Below are positions 44,956-56,371 of a stretch of DNA of 64,000 nucleotides, piece by piece. Both the position numbers and the translations under genes were made by a program. Position 1 is the stretch's first letter, and the number at the start of each line of letters is the position of its first letter. Where the stretch lies: positions 62,001 to 126,000 of the forward strand of contig JAKJXP020000102.1 of the NCBI GenBank assembly GCA_022225965.2. The letters run 5' to 3'. Source of the stretch: Diatrype stigma (lineage: Eukaryota > Ascomycota > Sordariomycetes > Xylariales > Diatrypaceae). Below the pieces are notes generated by a model. It worked only from the letters and a program-made list of their open reading frames with translations. It did no database searches and was not told the DNA's origin.

Positions 44956-46553
44956 TCATTCCACCAGCTGCCCAAACGCGTTCTTGACAATACCCCTCAG
45001 CTCGAACGCCACGACTTTGCGTCCCAGGCCCTCGCTATCTTCATCACCGCCGTCGCCCGGGCCGCCCGCCCCCGATTCCGCGCGCAACACCCTCCACGGC
45101 ACGATGTTGAGGAACTCGTTCGCGCCCGTCGGCACCGCCATCGCCCGGAACACGCTGTGCATGCCGTGCTGGCGCCGCAGGAACGGCCCCAGCGTCCGCA
45201 GCACCCGGTCCGTCTCCGGGTCGCCGCCCGGGTCGCGCTGCCCCGCGAACTCCAGCACCAGCGCCGCCACCCCGGCCGCCACCGGCGTGGCCACCGACGT
45301 CCCCGTCATGGCCCGCGTTGTGGCAGAAATGGCATCAGTAGTAGTGGTGGTGGTGGCGGCGGCGGCAGCAGCAGCCGTATCATTGTTGGTCGTCGCTTTC
45401 GCGTTCGATTTCACCATCGTCGCCAGCGCTTCCGCCAGCTCCGCGAGGGAATCCGGTTTCAATGTCGCGGCTGTGAAGAGATCAGGCGGTAGCGTTGGCA
45501 CTGGCGCCGGTGGCGGCTGGGATATCCATGCCGAGACCACGTCGACCCCGAGGATAGTGAGATTCTTCCCGTACACCACGGCGGGATTGGTGCCGGCGGC
45601 GCGGCCGCCGTGATCTGCCGCGTGCAGGCTGATCACATCGGGCATGTTGGCCGGGAAGGCCATCGGCGCGCTGGTGCCGTAGTTGGACGTCGCGGCCAGC
45701 ACCAGGGTGCGGCTGCTGTTGATAGCGGCGCGGATGGCGTCCTCCAGGGGCGTGATCCACGCCTCGAAGCCGAACGACAGGCTGATGATATCGACGGTCC
45801 AGTGGGATTGGGCGTATTCTATCGCCTGTTGAGGTGATAAGTAACGATCAGTAAAGTTTCAATCACGGCCCTTGTTTGTCATGGGGATTGAAGTGCACTA
45901 CGTACCTCGATGACGGCCTTGACGTTGGGGCCCTCCTGGCGGTTCGCAGCAACTCGCGCGACGTAGATGTCCGCCTCGGGGGCCACTCTCCGGATCACCC
46001 CGATGCAGTGCGTCCCGTGCCCGTCCAGGTCCCGGCAGTTGTTCGTCTTATCCGGATCCAGAAAGTCCTTCATCTTCTTGATGCGGGGGTTTTCGCCCTT
46101 CGCTGCGCAGCTGACCCTGTCCCTGTCCCAGAGATTGATCTGCTCCAGGTCTATGCCGGTGTCGAGCACGGCGATTTTGACCCTCTTGAACGTCCCCGCT
46201 TGCAGCGGCGCGAGCAAGGCATGCGTCTTCGTTCTCAGGTCCCGGAACCACCTCTCCGACCCTTGGCTAGGGCTTCCTTCTAAGGCGTCGAATAGCGCGC
46301 CTGCAAGCGGAGGCCCTGGTTTCCGTGATGGGACCCCGGGTAAGGAGTTGCGTCTCGGTCGGGAAGATTCAGAAGTTGAAGAGTAAGTTACCGAGTGTGG
46401 CTCCGGAGTTTTTGACCGATGCTCCCGAATATGATCATCTAACGGCTTTTCCTTCTGGTGTGTGCCAAGAGGAGATAGTTTGATCTCTTGTGTATTTGGC
46501 TCTGGCGTCTTCTCGTAGTTTCCCCCTCCATTTTCCGGCTGGTCTTCTCCCAC
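44956..46553 (-). CDS. Subtilisin-like serine protease (S8 family), apparently intracellular
   Basis: Two exons on the minus strand, 46553-45906 and 45825-44956, encode 505 residues. The catalytic triad is complete: Asp131 in IAVLDTGID, His182 in GHGTHCIGVI, and Ser393 in MTGTSVATPVAAG. Asn264 in ATSNYG is the oxyanion residue. The splice joins KAVIE to AIEYAQSHWTVDIISLSFGF. There is no signal peptide and no obvious propeptide. Instead the first 85 residues are hydrophilic and disordered (Glu/Pro/Ser-rich), suggesting a cytosolic or nuclear S8 peptidase of a type often seen in mould genomes. A Thr/Ala-rich insert (polyAla and polyThr) sits just before the catalytic Ser. The target is unknown. 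Missing 5' exons cannot be excluded. Confidence 0.9.
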
Positions 46554-47751
46554 TTCAGAGTGGAATTATAGGCGATGCCTGGGCTGTATAATACCCACAG
46601 TGGCTGGACGAACGGCTTGAAGACCTGGATTCTTCGGTAATATGTGCGTCGACTCCAACTAGATCGTGATGCTTGTGGATTATCAACATAAAGCAGCCCC
46701 TATTGTATGGAAACTTCCCCACCAAATATATGTACCTATGATAAGACCAAATACAACAAGATGATGTGCTAATGGTGAAGAACTAAGTTTCTACCGGTTT
46801 CGGTAACATATTCGTGTATTTCTATCTATAAGGAGCCTCAGTAAGCTTTAGAAATAAAGTATATGGGTTGACAAACTATCCAGCCTAAGAGAAAATCGAC
46901 TTGGATATGATCTTTGCCATCCTAAAGATTTGTCGCAATACTTTTTTTATAGAAGAGGAAGGTCATATCATCACCTAAAATCGAATATACGTGGAACCTA
47001 AGTTAAATTTCTAGTCCATTCAGATTGCCCAGCCGGTATCCTTGGGTGAGTACAGGGGGGAGGTGACCAATGAACTTCGCGAAGGCCTCTCTTGCGCCAG
47101 CCTAGACGTGCGAAACTCTAGGATTATAGCGTTGATACGGGGCCAGGGTGGACCGGTTTCGGAGATGGTGCTTTTGTATATATAAGGATGGCTATGTCTT
47201 CAGGGCTTAGGGAGGAGGTGTTTCGCTATTAGAGAGAAAGGACTACTGTATGTCGAACGGACTATGTATGGACGCGGTGATGGAAGATCAGCCAACAGGA
47301 TGTACCGACAAAGACTGGTAAGGACCATGCCACAACTATTGCGAAGGAGAAGCAATTAGGTACTTAACATTCATGAACCCCCTATGCCAGAAGGCTTGGA
47401 ATGCATCAAACTGACTGGAATGATGTAGTCAACGAAAATGGATATCAGTTCCTGTGGAGAATACTGTTGCGGTGACGACAGCGGAACAAACTGCTGCGAC
47501 GACGTTGATGGTAAAATGATCGATCGAGACCATCGTGGTTGGATATGACTTTGACCACCCACCCCAGGAAACGATCACTTCGTCCTCAAGGACCGCAATC
47601 TCAACAACTGCGTCCATTGCAATTACATCGTTAAGGAGTCGTGAAATCCAATTGTTTGTAGGTGAGACTTGAGTATTGAATATTCTCTAGTTTTAATCCG
47701 ATAAATATCGCCGGTGTGATAGTCAGGCAATATGATACAGAAAGCCACGTC
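46554..47751. other. Intergenic region
   Basis: AT-rich spacer between the protease gene start and the 3' end of the methyltransferase gene. Short minus-strand frames around 47371-47617 are unrecognised. No gene is supported. Confidence 0.5.
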
Positions 47752-48855
47752 TCATATCTTCCTAGCCAACACCCTCAACCGAACATATCCAATATTGAAC
47801 CCACCGCTAGGGTTCCTGCAAACAACCTCCAAGACGTCCACCACCTCGCTAACACACTCCTCGCGCTGCACCTCATCCTCGACAGCCTCGAAGAACCGTG
47901 CCCCCATGAGGCGGACCCAGCCCTCCACACCTCCCTCGTCCGCAGGCGTGGGGCGGTACTCGCGCTCGACGCGCTCGATCTTCCAACCGCCGCCGGCGCC
48001 ACTCCGCTCCAGCACATCCGCAACCCAGGCCTCGTCGGGAAAGAACCAGGGGTCGCACTCGCGCGCGCGGCCGAGGCCGACCCGCCGCGCCACCGCCATC
48101 AGCAGCGCGGCCCGCATCTCGGCCACGTTGCCGAGCCCGCCCATCTCGAAGGCGAACGTGCCGCCGGGCGCCAGGGCCCCCCGCACCCCGGCGAAGAACT
48201 CGGCCTGCCGCGCCGGCGGCGCGCGCAGAATCCAGTGCATCGCCGCGTTCGAGAAGGCCTTGGTGAAGGTGCCGCCCTGGAGGTGCGGCGTGTGGGCGAG
48301 GTCGAGGGCGTCGTTGACTGTTGTGTAGGACGTGATGCGTTAGTTGATATGAGCGGCTCTTCATCTTTTTTCTAACTGACGACTCGTTAGGTCGGCAGCA
48401 ACTTACCTTCGAATGTACATTTGGATGCCCCGGCATCCTTCGCGGCTTTGGAGGCCGCCTCGATCATGGCCGGTGAGGCGTCCGTGCCATGGATCCTCCC
48501 GCTTCCTTGTGCCAGGACTTCGTGTATTTGCAGGTCAAGGACGCCATCTGAAGTTTTTCAGTAAACCAAAATCGTGGTTTTCATGGGTTTGGGCTCAGTG
48601 ACTCTAGTGACGGGACCCCGAGTTTAGCGTGAGTGTATCGTGCCGACGACTTACCACCACATCCAATATCCAATATCACATCGTCTTTTTGAGGATCTAA
48701 CCACTGCATGATCTTGACCGCGAGTTTCGGCACAAACGAGGCTGCATTTTGATAGGCCTGAATACGCTGTCAGTATAGCTTCACACCATGATACCACCAT
48801 CCCTGAGTAGCTTGTAACTTGCCTCTGACGACCAATGATCTTTCTGTTCCGCCAT
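47752..48855 (-). CDS. Class I SAM-dependent methyltransferase
   Basis: Four exons on the minus strand, 48855-48823, 48757-48655, 48547-48407 and 48317-47752, encode 280 residues. The start is MAEQKDHWSSE, joined to AYQNAASFVPKLAVK. Motif I is ILDIGCGDG, rebuilt across intron 2. GSGRIHGTDASPAMIEAA follows (SAM ribose contact in the Asp region). Later come TFTKAFSNAAMHWI and APGGTFAFEMGG, the post-II and post-III motifs. This is the fold of trans-aconitate-methyltransferase-like and other small-molecule methyltransferases; the substrate is unknown. Intron 1 has a GC donor (GAG|gcaagt) and a normal cag acceptor, and no GT site keeps the family sequence. The protein is probably cytosolic. Confidence 0.9.
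48758..48822 (-). other. Non-canonical GC-AG intron
   Basis: First intron of the methyltransferase gene, 65 bases. The donor is gcaagt after GAG (the strong GC-type consensus AG|GCAAGT) and the acceptor is ttcag. Joining here gives HWSSE-AYQNAAS, the expected family sequence. Confidence 0.85.
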
Positions 48856-49243
48856 TGTTGAACATACACAAATTATATAATAGAACTTAATTTTTGGAGA
48901 AAGTAAATGAATTTTTAATCTATGTAAGAACCTACATTCGCTTTAAATGAGCCAAACTTATTTTCATGGCTCCGCGTGCGGAAGCAATCCTCAGACTTAT
49001 GACAGGTCCGATGTCGGAGCTGCTGTCCCATGGGCTTCAAAGGACCTCACAGGTCGGATTGTGTGGAACAGACATTGTCATGGATAATGTTTTGAGTTTT
49101 GTGGCACCAGTGCAGTTGGTATACTTCTTGATGCCAGATTGAATTGCAAAAATGGGTAAACCGTGAGGTCTCCTAGACTACGGGCTGCCACCCAGAGGGT
49201 ATCTTGGTCGACGCTGCCGCCGCTTTACTACGAACAAACGATC
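48856..49243. other. Intergenic region
   Basis: Short spacer between the methyltransferase start and the amidase 3' end. AT-rich; nothing seen. Confidence 0.6.
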
Positions 49244-51135
49244 TCAATCAATATCGAGCAACGTATACTTGTCCTCTCCGAGCGCATCTTCAACTCGCTT
49301 CATGATAGCCAGTACTTTCTCCTCCTCCAGCCTCCTGCCGACGATCTGAACCCCAACCGGCAGCCCATGCATCGCCTCGGCATCGTAGAGCTTGTACGCA
49401 CCCTGCGCCACTCCGTTCAGCTTCTTGATGCTGAAGTCGGGTGCTAACTTATCCAAAGTCTTGTCGACGTGCGTCACGGGTATAACCCCACAGGTATAGT
49501 CCAGCTGCGCAGGGTAAGTTAGCAAGGGGTTCAAAGAAACATGTCTTTATAACTCATTAACACCAAGGGTCTGCTTACCAAGTTGAACATAAACGTGTAT
49601 CCGCAGCTGCTCACGGCATCCTTCATGCCATCGTGGGGCACAGCCGGCGTCGCGTTCGGAGGCGTGAGCAAGAAGTCGACCTCGGCGCCGTTCCACCACT
49701 GGAACCACTGGTTCCGGTAGGCCTCGCGCTTGGCGACCAGCTGCCAGTTCTCGAAGGCCGTCTTCTCGCGCCACTCCCGGACGAGCCCGGCCCAGACCTC
49801 GTCGCGGCGCACGTACCGGACCCACAGGTAGTACAAGTAGCGGAGCGGGCCCGGCAGGCGCATGAGCCAGTGCAGCTGCTCGGCGCCGGGGTCGTTGCGC
49901 TCCCCCGGGCGGAAGAACGAGCGGAACATGCGGCAGCCGTCGGCGTTGAGCAGGTGCGCGCCGAGCTGCAGCGCCTCGTAGGGCGAGGGGGGCGGCGACG
50001 ATAGCTTCTCGCCGCCGTCCAGCTCGACGATCTCGTGCCCGGCCCGCCGCAGCGCCTCCGCGGCCATGTCGAGCGCGCGCGCGCACGCCGGGCTCGGGTC
50101 CACCACGCCGTCCGTGCGCATCACGCCCACGCGGAGCTTCTTCTCCTCGCTCTCGTACTCGGCCTCGACCTCGGCCCGCCACGGCAGCGGGTGCACCGAC
50201 GGGTCGTACCGCCACGGCCGCATGCCGACGACCGCCCGCGTGAAGTAGGCCAGGTCGTGCAGGGTGCGCGCCATGGGGCTGTAGACGCTCGGCACGCCCT
50301 CCTGGCCCGGCATGCTGGTGGCGAAGCCCAGCTTGGGCCAGCGGCCGGTCGCGCACCGCAGGCTGTAGATGCCGGAGAAGTGGGCGGGGGCGCGCACGCT
50401 GCCCGCGACGTCGCTGCCGATGCCGATGCGGCCGCCGAGGGCGAGCAGGGCGGCCTCGCCGCCGGTGGACCCGCCGGGCGAGTAGGCGGGGTTGTGGGGG
50501 TTGGTGCAGCGGCCCCAGACGTCGTTGGTGGACTCGAAGCTGAGCAGGGTGATGGGCAGGTTCGTCTTGACGTAGGGGATGGCGCCGGCGTCCTTGAGCA
50601 GGCGGGCCACGGCGCCGTCCTCGGCCGGCCCCCGCCCCACGAAGCTGCTGTACCCCACCGTCGCGTCGAACCCGCCCACCACGATGGTGTCCTTCAGGCT
50701 GACGGGGATGCCGGCGAGCGGGCCCTGGAAGTTGATCGACCCGTCCTGCGCCCAGCCCTCGGCCGCCGAGACCATGACCTCCGTCAGGCAGTTGGTCCGC
50801 TCGTGCGCCTTGAGCGCCACCTTGCCGTACGTGCGCAGGATGTCCAGCGGCTGCAGTGCCCCCTGGTGCACGCCCTCGACCAGCTCCTCGATGGGCTTGG
50901 CCACGACCTCCCGGTCGAAGGCGGTGAACGGGCCATGGTATTGCGTCAAAGCTTGGATTCTGGCCGTTCTCTCATCTTGCTTGAATTTGCTGTGATCTGA
51001 TGTGAATACCCAACGATCCTGTAACAAACGCTCCCCGAGATCTCAACCACGCCTTGGGAGCAGAGTTGGAAGGAGCCTTAAGAGAAAGGAGAATGCTTAC
51101 CAGTCCCGTCTATGTTGCAGGTATTGGAGGAGCAT
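49244..51135 (-). CDS. Amidase (amidase-signature family)
   Basis: Three exons on the minus strand encode 568 residues: 51135-51101, 50989-49579 and 49504-49244. The triad is visible: Lys111 in VSLKDTIV, the cis-Ser in SPGGSTGG (Ser186), and the nucleophile Ser209 in GIGSDVAGSVR. The C-terminal joint, FMFNL-LDYTCGVIPVTHVD, is exact, and GLPVGVQIVGRRLEEEKVL closes the fold. The first exon (11 codons and two bases) is my choice. The main frame has no ATG before the catalytic domain, and the ATG at 51135 with donor gtaagc and acceptor cacag gives an in-frame start. It hydrolyses amides to acid plus ammonia (acetamidase/fatty-acid-amide type), substrate unknown. The nearby methyltransferase and oxidoreductase are not obviously related. 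Confidence 0.88.
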
Positions 51136-52257
51136 GGCTGTTCTCGGGATCGGCGTGCAGTGTAACCTGACGTTCCAAGCACCTAGAAGGGGATCTGTTC
51201 GAGTGGTACAGCCAAGAATGTGACAACCCTCCTAAAACCAGCTCATGGGCCGATATGGACCTGAATTATATATTTGGTAAGAAGTAGTGGGTTTAGTCTC
51301 GGAGATCAAGAACTCAAGGAGGAGAAGCCTCCATAAGTACTTCGACGTAATCAGGCAGCGGAAGCATAAGCTTAATGAGGGCTGGCTGATAAGTCGGTAA
51401 ATGAACGGGCTGTCATGGTATAGACTGTGGGACAACTGCAGGTGTCGTTGGGCTTATCGGAGGAGCTGGAGCTCACAGCGGACTAACCCCCCGTACCCCG
51501 TCTTTCCCGTTGATAACCGCGTGGAGCTACCCCATTGGGGAATTAAGCATACCTGTAATTTGTATGTCTCCTATATGCATTGTCCGGACGAGCCAGTATA
51601 AGTTGGAGTAGGCTTTCGATGCACTGTGGATACAATTATTATATAAGTAAGCGTCTCTGGGTTTTTGCTTGGTCGCTGAGTGCCTTGTACAGACTGTACA
51701 ATCCATAGGAATACAGGCACTGCTGTGTCTCGTATGATCGTGCGATATAATGCCCCGTCTGTTCCGATAGTGAGTCCGATAGCGGGGAACCCCTATAAGG
51801 ATCCGATAGGACCTACCTAGGTAGTATATACATGCTAGTTAGGAGAGCGGACTCCAAGCTAACCCCACACTCAAGCAACACCCCTGATTTGAGGACCACG
51901 ATACGTCTTGCATCCTTTAGCTAAGCATCATGTGAAGTTAGCTGTGCTCAGGTTTGGGATGGCATCGAGATTCCCTTCAATTAGAGAAGTGGAGTCATGG
52001 AAGCTGCTAGTGTGGAACTGCGTCCCTATGCTATGTAAAGAAATAAGATAGCAAGACAAAGTAAACTTCATATAAACTGGATCAGCCGGAGTGCGGGGCC
52101 GGCTACCGAGCGTATAGGTCCCCTTCTCAATTCCTGGCGGGTCAAGATCTAGAATAGATGTGTACCTATACCCATAAATAGTCTATTTACGAGATGAGCT
52201 ATGTATACTCCTGACATTGCGCAGAACCGACACGAATAGATTCAAACAAAATAACAA
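51136..52257. other. Intergenic region
   Basis: Promoter side of the amidase gene and 3' side of the oxidoreductase gene. A TACCTAGGTA palindrome is at 51814-51823. No gene is supported. Confidence 0.55.
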
Positions 52258-53573
52258 TTACAACTTGCTGCTACTCCCCGGCTGCGGGATCTTCACAACG
52301 ACCTTCCCCCACGTGCCGCGCGAGCCGAGCGCCACCAGCGCGTCCGGGAGGCTCTCGAGGCCGACGAACTCGCGATCCGCGAAGACGGTGCCGCGGAACT
52401 TTCCCCGGGCGATGAGGTCGCCGATGCCCCCCCAGACCTCGGGGATGCGCTCGGGCTCGAAGCGCGCGTAGGCGCCCCAGTGGATGCCGACGATGCTGAT
52501 GTTCTTGAGCAGGACCTTGTTCATGGCGACCTTCTCGATGCTGCCGGCGGCGAAGCCCACCACGAGGATGCGGCCGTTCCACGCCACGCACTTGGTGCTC
52601 TTGTCGACGACGCCGACGGGGTCGTAGACCACGTCGACGCCGCGGCCCTTGGGCGTCAGCTTCTTGACCGCCTCGGGCCAGCCCGCGTCCCGGTAGTCCA
52701 CCGCGTGGTCCGCCCCGAACGCCCGCGCCACCTCCAGCTTGCGCGCCGTCCCCGCCGTCGCGATCACCGTCGCCCCCAGCGCCTTGGCTACCTGCACGGC
52801 CGCGAGCCCTACCCCGCCCGCCGCCGCGTGCACCAGCACGTAGTCGCCTGCCTTGACGCCGGCTCGCAGCGCCAGCGCGCCGTAGCTCGTCGGCGCTGTC
52901 ACGAAGAGGCCGGCTGCGTCCGTCAGGGACCAGCCTTCCGGTACGGGTAGGACTGTGACACGAGAGTCAGTGTCAGCTTTGCTTTGAATGATTGCTTTCC
53001 TTTTTCTTTCTTTCTTTTCCTTCAAGATCTGAAGATCTCTAGATGTAGGGGGTTAGTTGACTGTTGGATGCTATGCTACTTACGGTCATGCTCCTTGGCG
53101 CACACCTTCGTTGCGTAAGCCCCCTGGCTTGCGCCGAACACGCGGCTGCCGACGGGGAACCGCGGCGTCTTGGAGCCCGAGGGCGTTGCGAGCACGATGC
53201 CTGCGAACTCAGCTCCAGCGACCCAGGGAAAGGCTGTTTGGTTTTGGGGTATTAGGTCAGTCTAGCCAAGGTGGATCACGACAGCGGACGAATGGCTTCT
53301 TACGTGGCTGATTCTGATATTTGCCTTGTATCTGAAGGATATCGAAGAAGTTGGTTGCCGCGGCATGAACTTCGATCAGGTAGTCCTCGGAGCCCGGCGT
53401 GGGGTCCGGCAGCTCCGTGACCTTGAGATCTGTCGGCCCCTGAGATAAGGGTTAGTATAGGCCATTTCTTCCCATTCTCCTGTCCATGAGCACGGTGACA
53501 TTGCATCATGTGTGTGCATGTAGGTCTCAGCCGTCCCTACCTTTACATATTCGGTGAGTTGGATACCCCGCAT
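52258..53573 (-). CDS. Quinone-oxidoreductase-like MDR protein
   Basis: Four exons on the minus strand, 53573-53541, 53439-53304, 53233-53084 and 52952-52258, encode 337 residues. MRGIQLTEYVK joins GPTDLKVTELPDP, then NQP-PFPWVAGAEFAG, then KEHD-LPVPEGWSLTDAAG, all as expected for the zinc-free branch of medium-chain dehydrogenases. The nucleotide fold is VLVHAAAGGVGLAAVQVAKALG. VDVVYDPVGVVDKS and LLKNISIVGIHWGAY follow. Members reduce quinones or other enals with NADPH in the cytosol. The catalytic-zinc Cys/His ligands of alcohol dehydrogenases are absent. The start is the first ATG of an 11-codon exon; a TTG three codons upstream also lies in frame but is not needed. Confidence 0.92.
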
Positions 53574-54838
53574 GTTCGGCAACGATGTAGGGACAGTAAG
53601 GAGGCTGGAAACGGGATGGAAATGATTAGGGAACGTATATTATCATTAAAATGCTATCGAATTGAGTATTGAGGGGGGGTTGCGCTATCACGATAAAAAG
53701 ACTAAGACGCGATCTATTCATGAAAATGTGTTGTTGAACGTGTTGGATGCCTACCTATTGTCAATTAATAACCGGTACATGACATGGGACGGATACCTAT
53801 GCCATGCCTACCGAGGTAAAACGACCAAAGAGGCAGACTTGCGATCCCCTGTCAAAGCTGCACGACAGCTACCGGGTACTAACCTGGTAGTTATATACTT
53901 TCTGATTGGTCAAAAAGAGGCAGTCAGCTCATTGCCTCTTCGGGCAATATCTCAGCCCCTCAGCCTCTGATCCCCTGGACCAACGACTCCACAAAGTGTG
54001 GCTGGTGACTGTGAGACTGTCCAGAAGACTGGAAGGTGTTCGACGCCAAGAGAAGAGTTTATGTCATACAAGAGGAACGATGTTGGTCAGCTATTGATTG
54101 TGGAGCATGTGGCTTATCGGCGCTATTCAATGAACATTGATTGTTGGTTGAACAGGGGTAGCGTTGGGTATTGACAAGTATCTAGACTAACTAATAACTA
54201 TGATGCAGTGAATAGGTTGTGATGCCCGTCGTATGATACACGAGACATCGTCCCCTTGGGTATCTTGGGTATTTATAGGTATCGATCTGGAAGCGTCTAT
54301 CGGTTATAGTACATGAACTTCCTATCGGCAACTTAGCACCTTGGGTAGGTACCTAATATTTGGCATCTTTTTGCGACGTACGAAGTAGTTACCCGATCCC
54401 GATCCGCGCCCCTCAGGCTGTTGCGGCTTTGCCCCACCATCAGTGAACCCCCAATCGATTGATTACCTACATACATCCTACGTACCTACATACCTACTAC
54501 ATACCGACATACATACATCAGGGTACAGGTTTAGTTGGTTGAATCACATCGCCATTGCCCATTATCTTCACCACTGCCACCACCACCACCACCACCACCA
54601 CCACCACCACCACCATCACTAGATCAACACGTGTGCAGCCTAACGTCGTTTGAGGCTGTCAACATCCATATCCCACCCCCAGTGACCCATTTCCCTCTCA
54701 GACAGATTCATCAATAGACTCATTACTCATCCAACAAGAGTCGTTACCGTTGGTTGAATCTTGACATCATCCCCTCTTGCGCATATACACCACCCACCAC
54801 ATCGCATCACCTCACCTCACCTCGCTCGCTCGCTGGAG
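53574..54838. other. Divergent intergenic region
   Basis: This spacer holds the promoters of the oxidoreductase gene (minus) and DSK2 (plus). TACCTACATACATAC-type tracts lie around 54465-54515, followed by a (CCA)13 repeat. The 102-codon frame at 53662-53970 starts at TTG and is not called. Confidence 0.55.
54577..54615. repeat. (CCA)13 trinucleotide repeat
   Basis: Thirteen uninterrupted CCA units lie in the 5' region of DSK2, about 220 bases before its start codon. On the transcript this would be a C/A-rich unstructured leader. Confidence 0.95.
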
Positions 54839-56371
54839 ATGGCCGACTCCGCAGAGGGCAGCACCGACCCTCAGGTCTCCTTCAAGGTCAAGACCTCGGG
54901 CGACAAAACCCACAGCATCACCATGGCCGAGTCCGCCACCGTGTCAGATCTGAAGACCAAGCTAGCCGGATCCGATTTCGAGGACATCCCTATCGAGCGA
55001 CAACGCCTGATCTACTCCGGCCGGGTCATGAAGAACGACGAGCCGTTAAGTACCTACAAGATCAAGACCGGAAATACAATACATCTGGTCAAGAGCGCCG
55101 CCAGCAACCCCACTCCCGCGCCCCCGGCGTCCTCGTCAGCAACACCCGCCGTGCCGCAAGTGCCTACCAATATGGCCGCGGGCACCGCCAACAACCCACT
55201 GGCTGGTCTGACGGGCGCACGTTACGCCGGTCTAACCAACCTGCCTTCGGCCGATATGTTTGGTCCAGATGGAGGAGTAAGTGAAGTCTATACCTACACA
55301 TACGCACCAACGCCACATCTATCATCATACAAATAGGAGTTTCCTCTCTCTCCGATGCTAACCACACGATGTATGTAGATGTCAGGATCCATGGGCATGA
55401 ACGACGCCGACATGGAGAACATGCTTAGCAATCCCAACTTCCTGCAGCAGATGAACGAGATGATGAACAACGACGCCTTCGTCCACATGATGGAGTCGCA
55501 CCCGGCCTTCCGCGGGAACCCCATGGCCCAGCAGATGCTCCGAAACCCTGAGTTCCGCCGCATGATCTTCAACCCCGAAACCCTACGGAGCGCCGCACGA
55601 ATGCAGCGGATGATGCGGGGCCCGGGCGGCGGCGCCGGTGGCGCTCCCGCCTTCCCCATGCCCGGCGCGACGGACAACACACCGGGCAGTGGTGGCGACG
55701 CAGCGGCGGCAGCTGGCGGTAACAATGCGGGCGCTAATGCGGGAGGAGGCCAACCCAACCCCTTCGATCCGTCGGCGTGGGGCGGTCTCCTTGGCGCTGG
55801 CGCTGGCGCTGGTGCGGGTGCAGGCGCAGGTGCTGGTGCTGGAGGCGATGCTGCCGCCAATCCCTTCGCATCCTTCTTCAACCCGTTCGTAGTGCCGGTC
55901 CAGGGAGGCGCCGGCGCACAGACCGGAGGCACCGCCACCCCGGGGGACGCCAATGCGAGCCAGGGCCAGGGCGCCAACGCTGCTGACGCCAGCAACCGAT
56001 CCGGCCAGCTACCGGCTAACAACCCGTTCGCTAGCCTGTTCGGTCAGTTTCCCGGAGCCGGAGCCGGGGCCCCTGGAGATGGCGCAGCCGGAGCGGGAGC
56101 GGGAGCGGCCAACCCGTTCTTCGGGGTCCCGCCGATGAACCCCGAGGCGCTCCAGCACATCTTGCAAGGGCTCGGGGTGAACTCCCCACTAGGCGGCGGC
56201 TCGCCCGCGCCCCCAGCCATGCCCGTGGACAACCGTCCGCCCGAGGAGCGGTACGCCGAGCAGCTGCGCCAGCTCAACGACATGGGCTTCACCGATTTCG
56301 ATAGGAATGTGGCGGCGCTGCGACGGAGCGGTGGGAGTGTCCAGGGCGCTATCGAGCACCTGCTGAGCTAA
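54839..56371 (+). CDS. DSK2: Ubiquilin Dsk2 (UBL-STI1-UBA ubiquitin shuttle)
   Basis: Two exons, 54839-55276 and 55379-56371, encode 476 residues. The N-terminal ubiquitin-like domain (about 13-85) reads VSFKVKTSGDKTHSITM to RLIYSGRVMKNDEPLSTYKI. The STI1/heat-shock-chaperonin repeat follows the intron: ENMLSNPNFLQQMNEMM and PMAQQMLRNPEFRRMIFNPE. The middle is Gly/Ala/Asn/Pro-rich and disordered, with long (GA)n runs near residues 285-300. The C-terminal UBA (about 432-476) has RQLNDMGFTDFDRNVAAL with the MGF ubiquitin-binding motif. Dsk2 carries ubiquitylated clients to the proteasome. The 102-base intron separates UBL from STI1. The start ATG follows a CTCGCTCGCT tract and gives MADSAEGST. 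Confidence 0.95.

Noticed and set aside
47371..47617. Two overlapping minus-strand frames of about 62 codons
   Set aside because: Too short, unrecognised and mutually overlapping; nothing favours either as coding.
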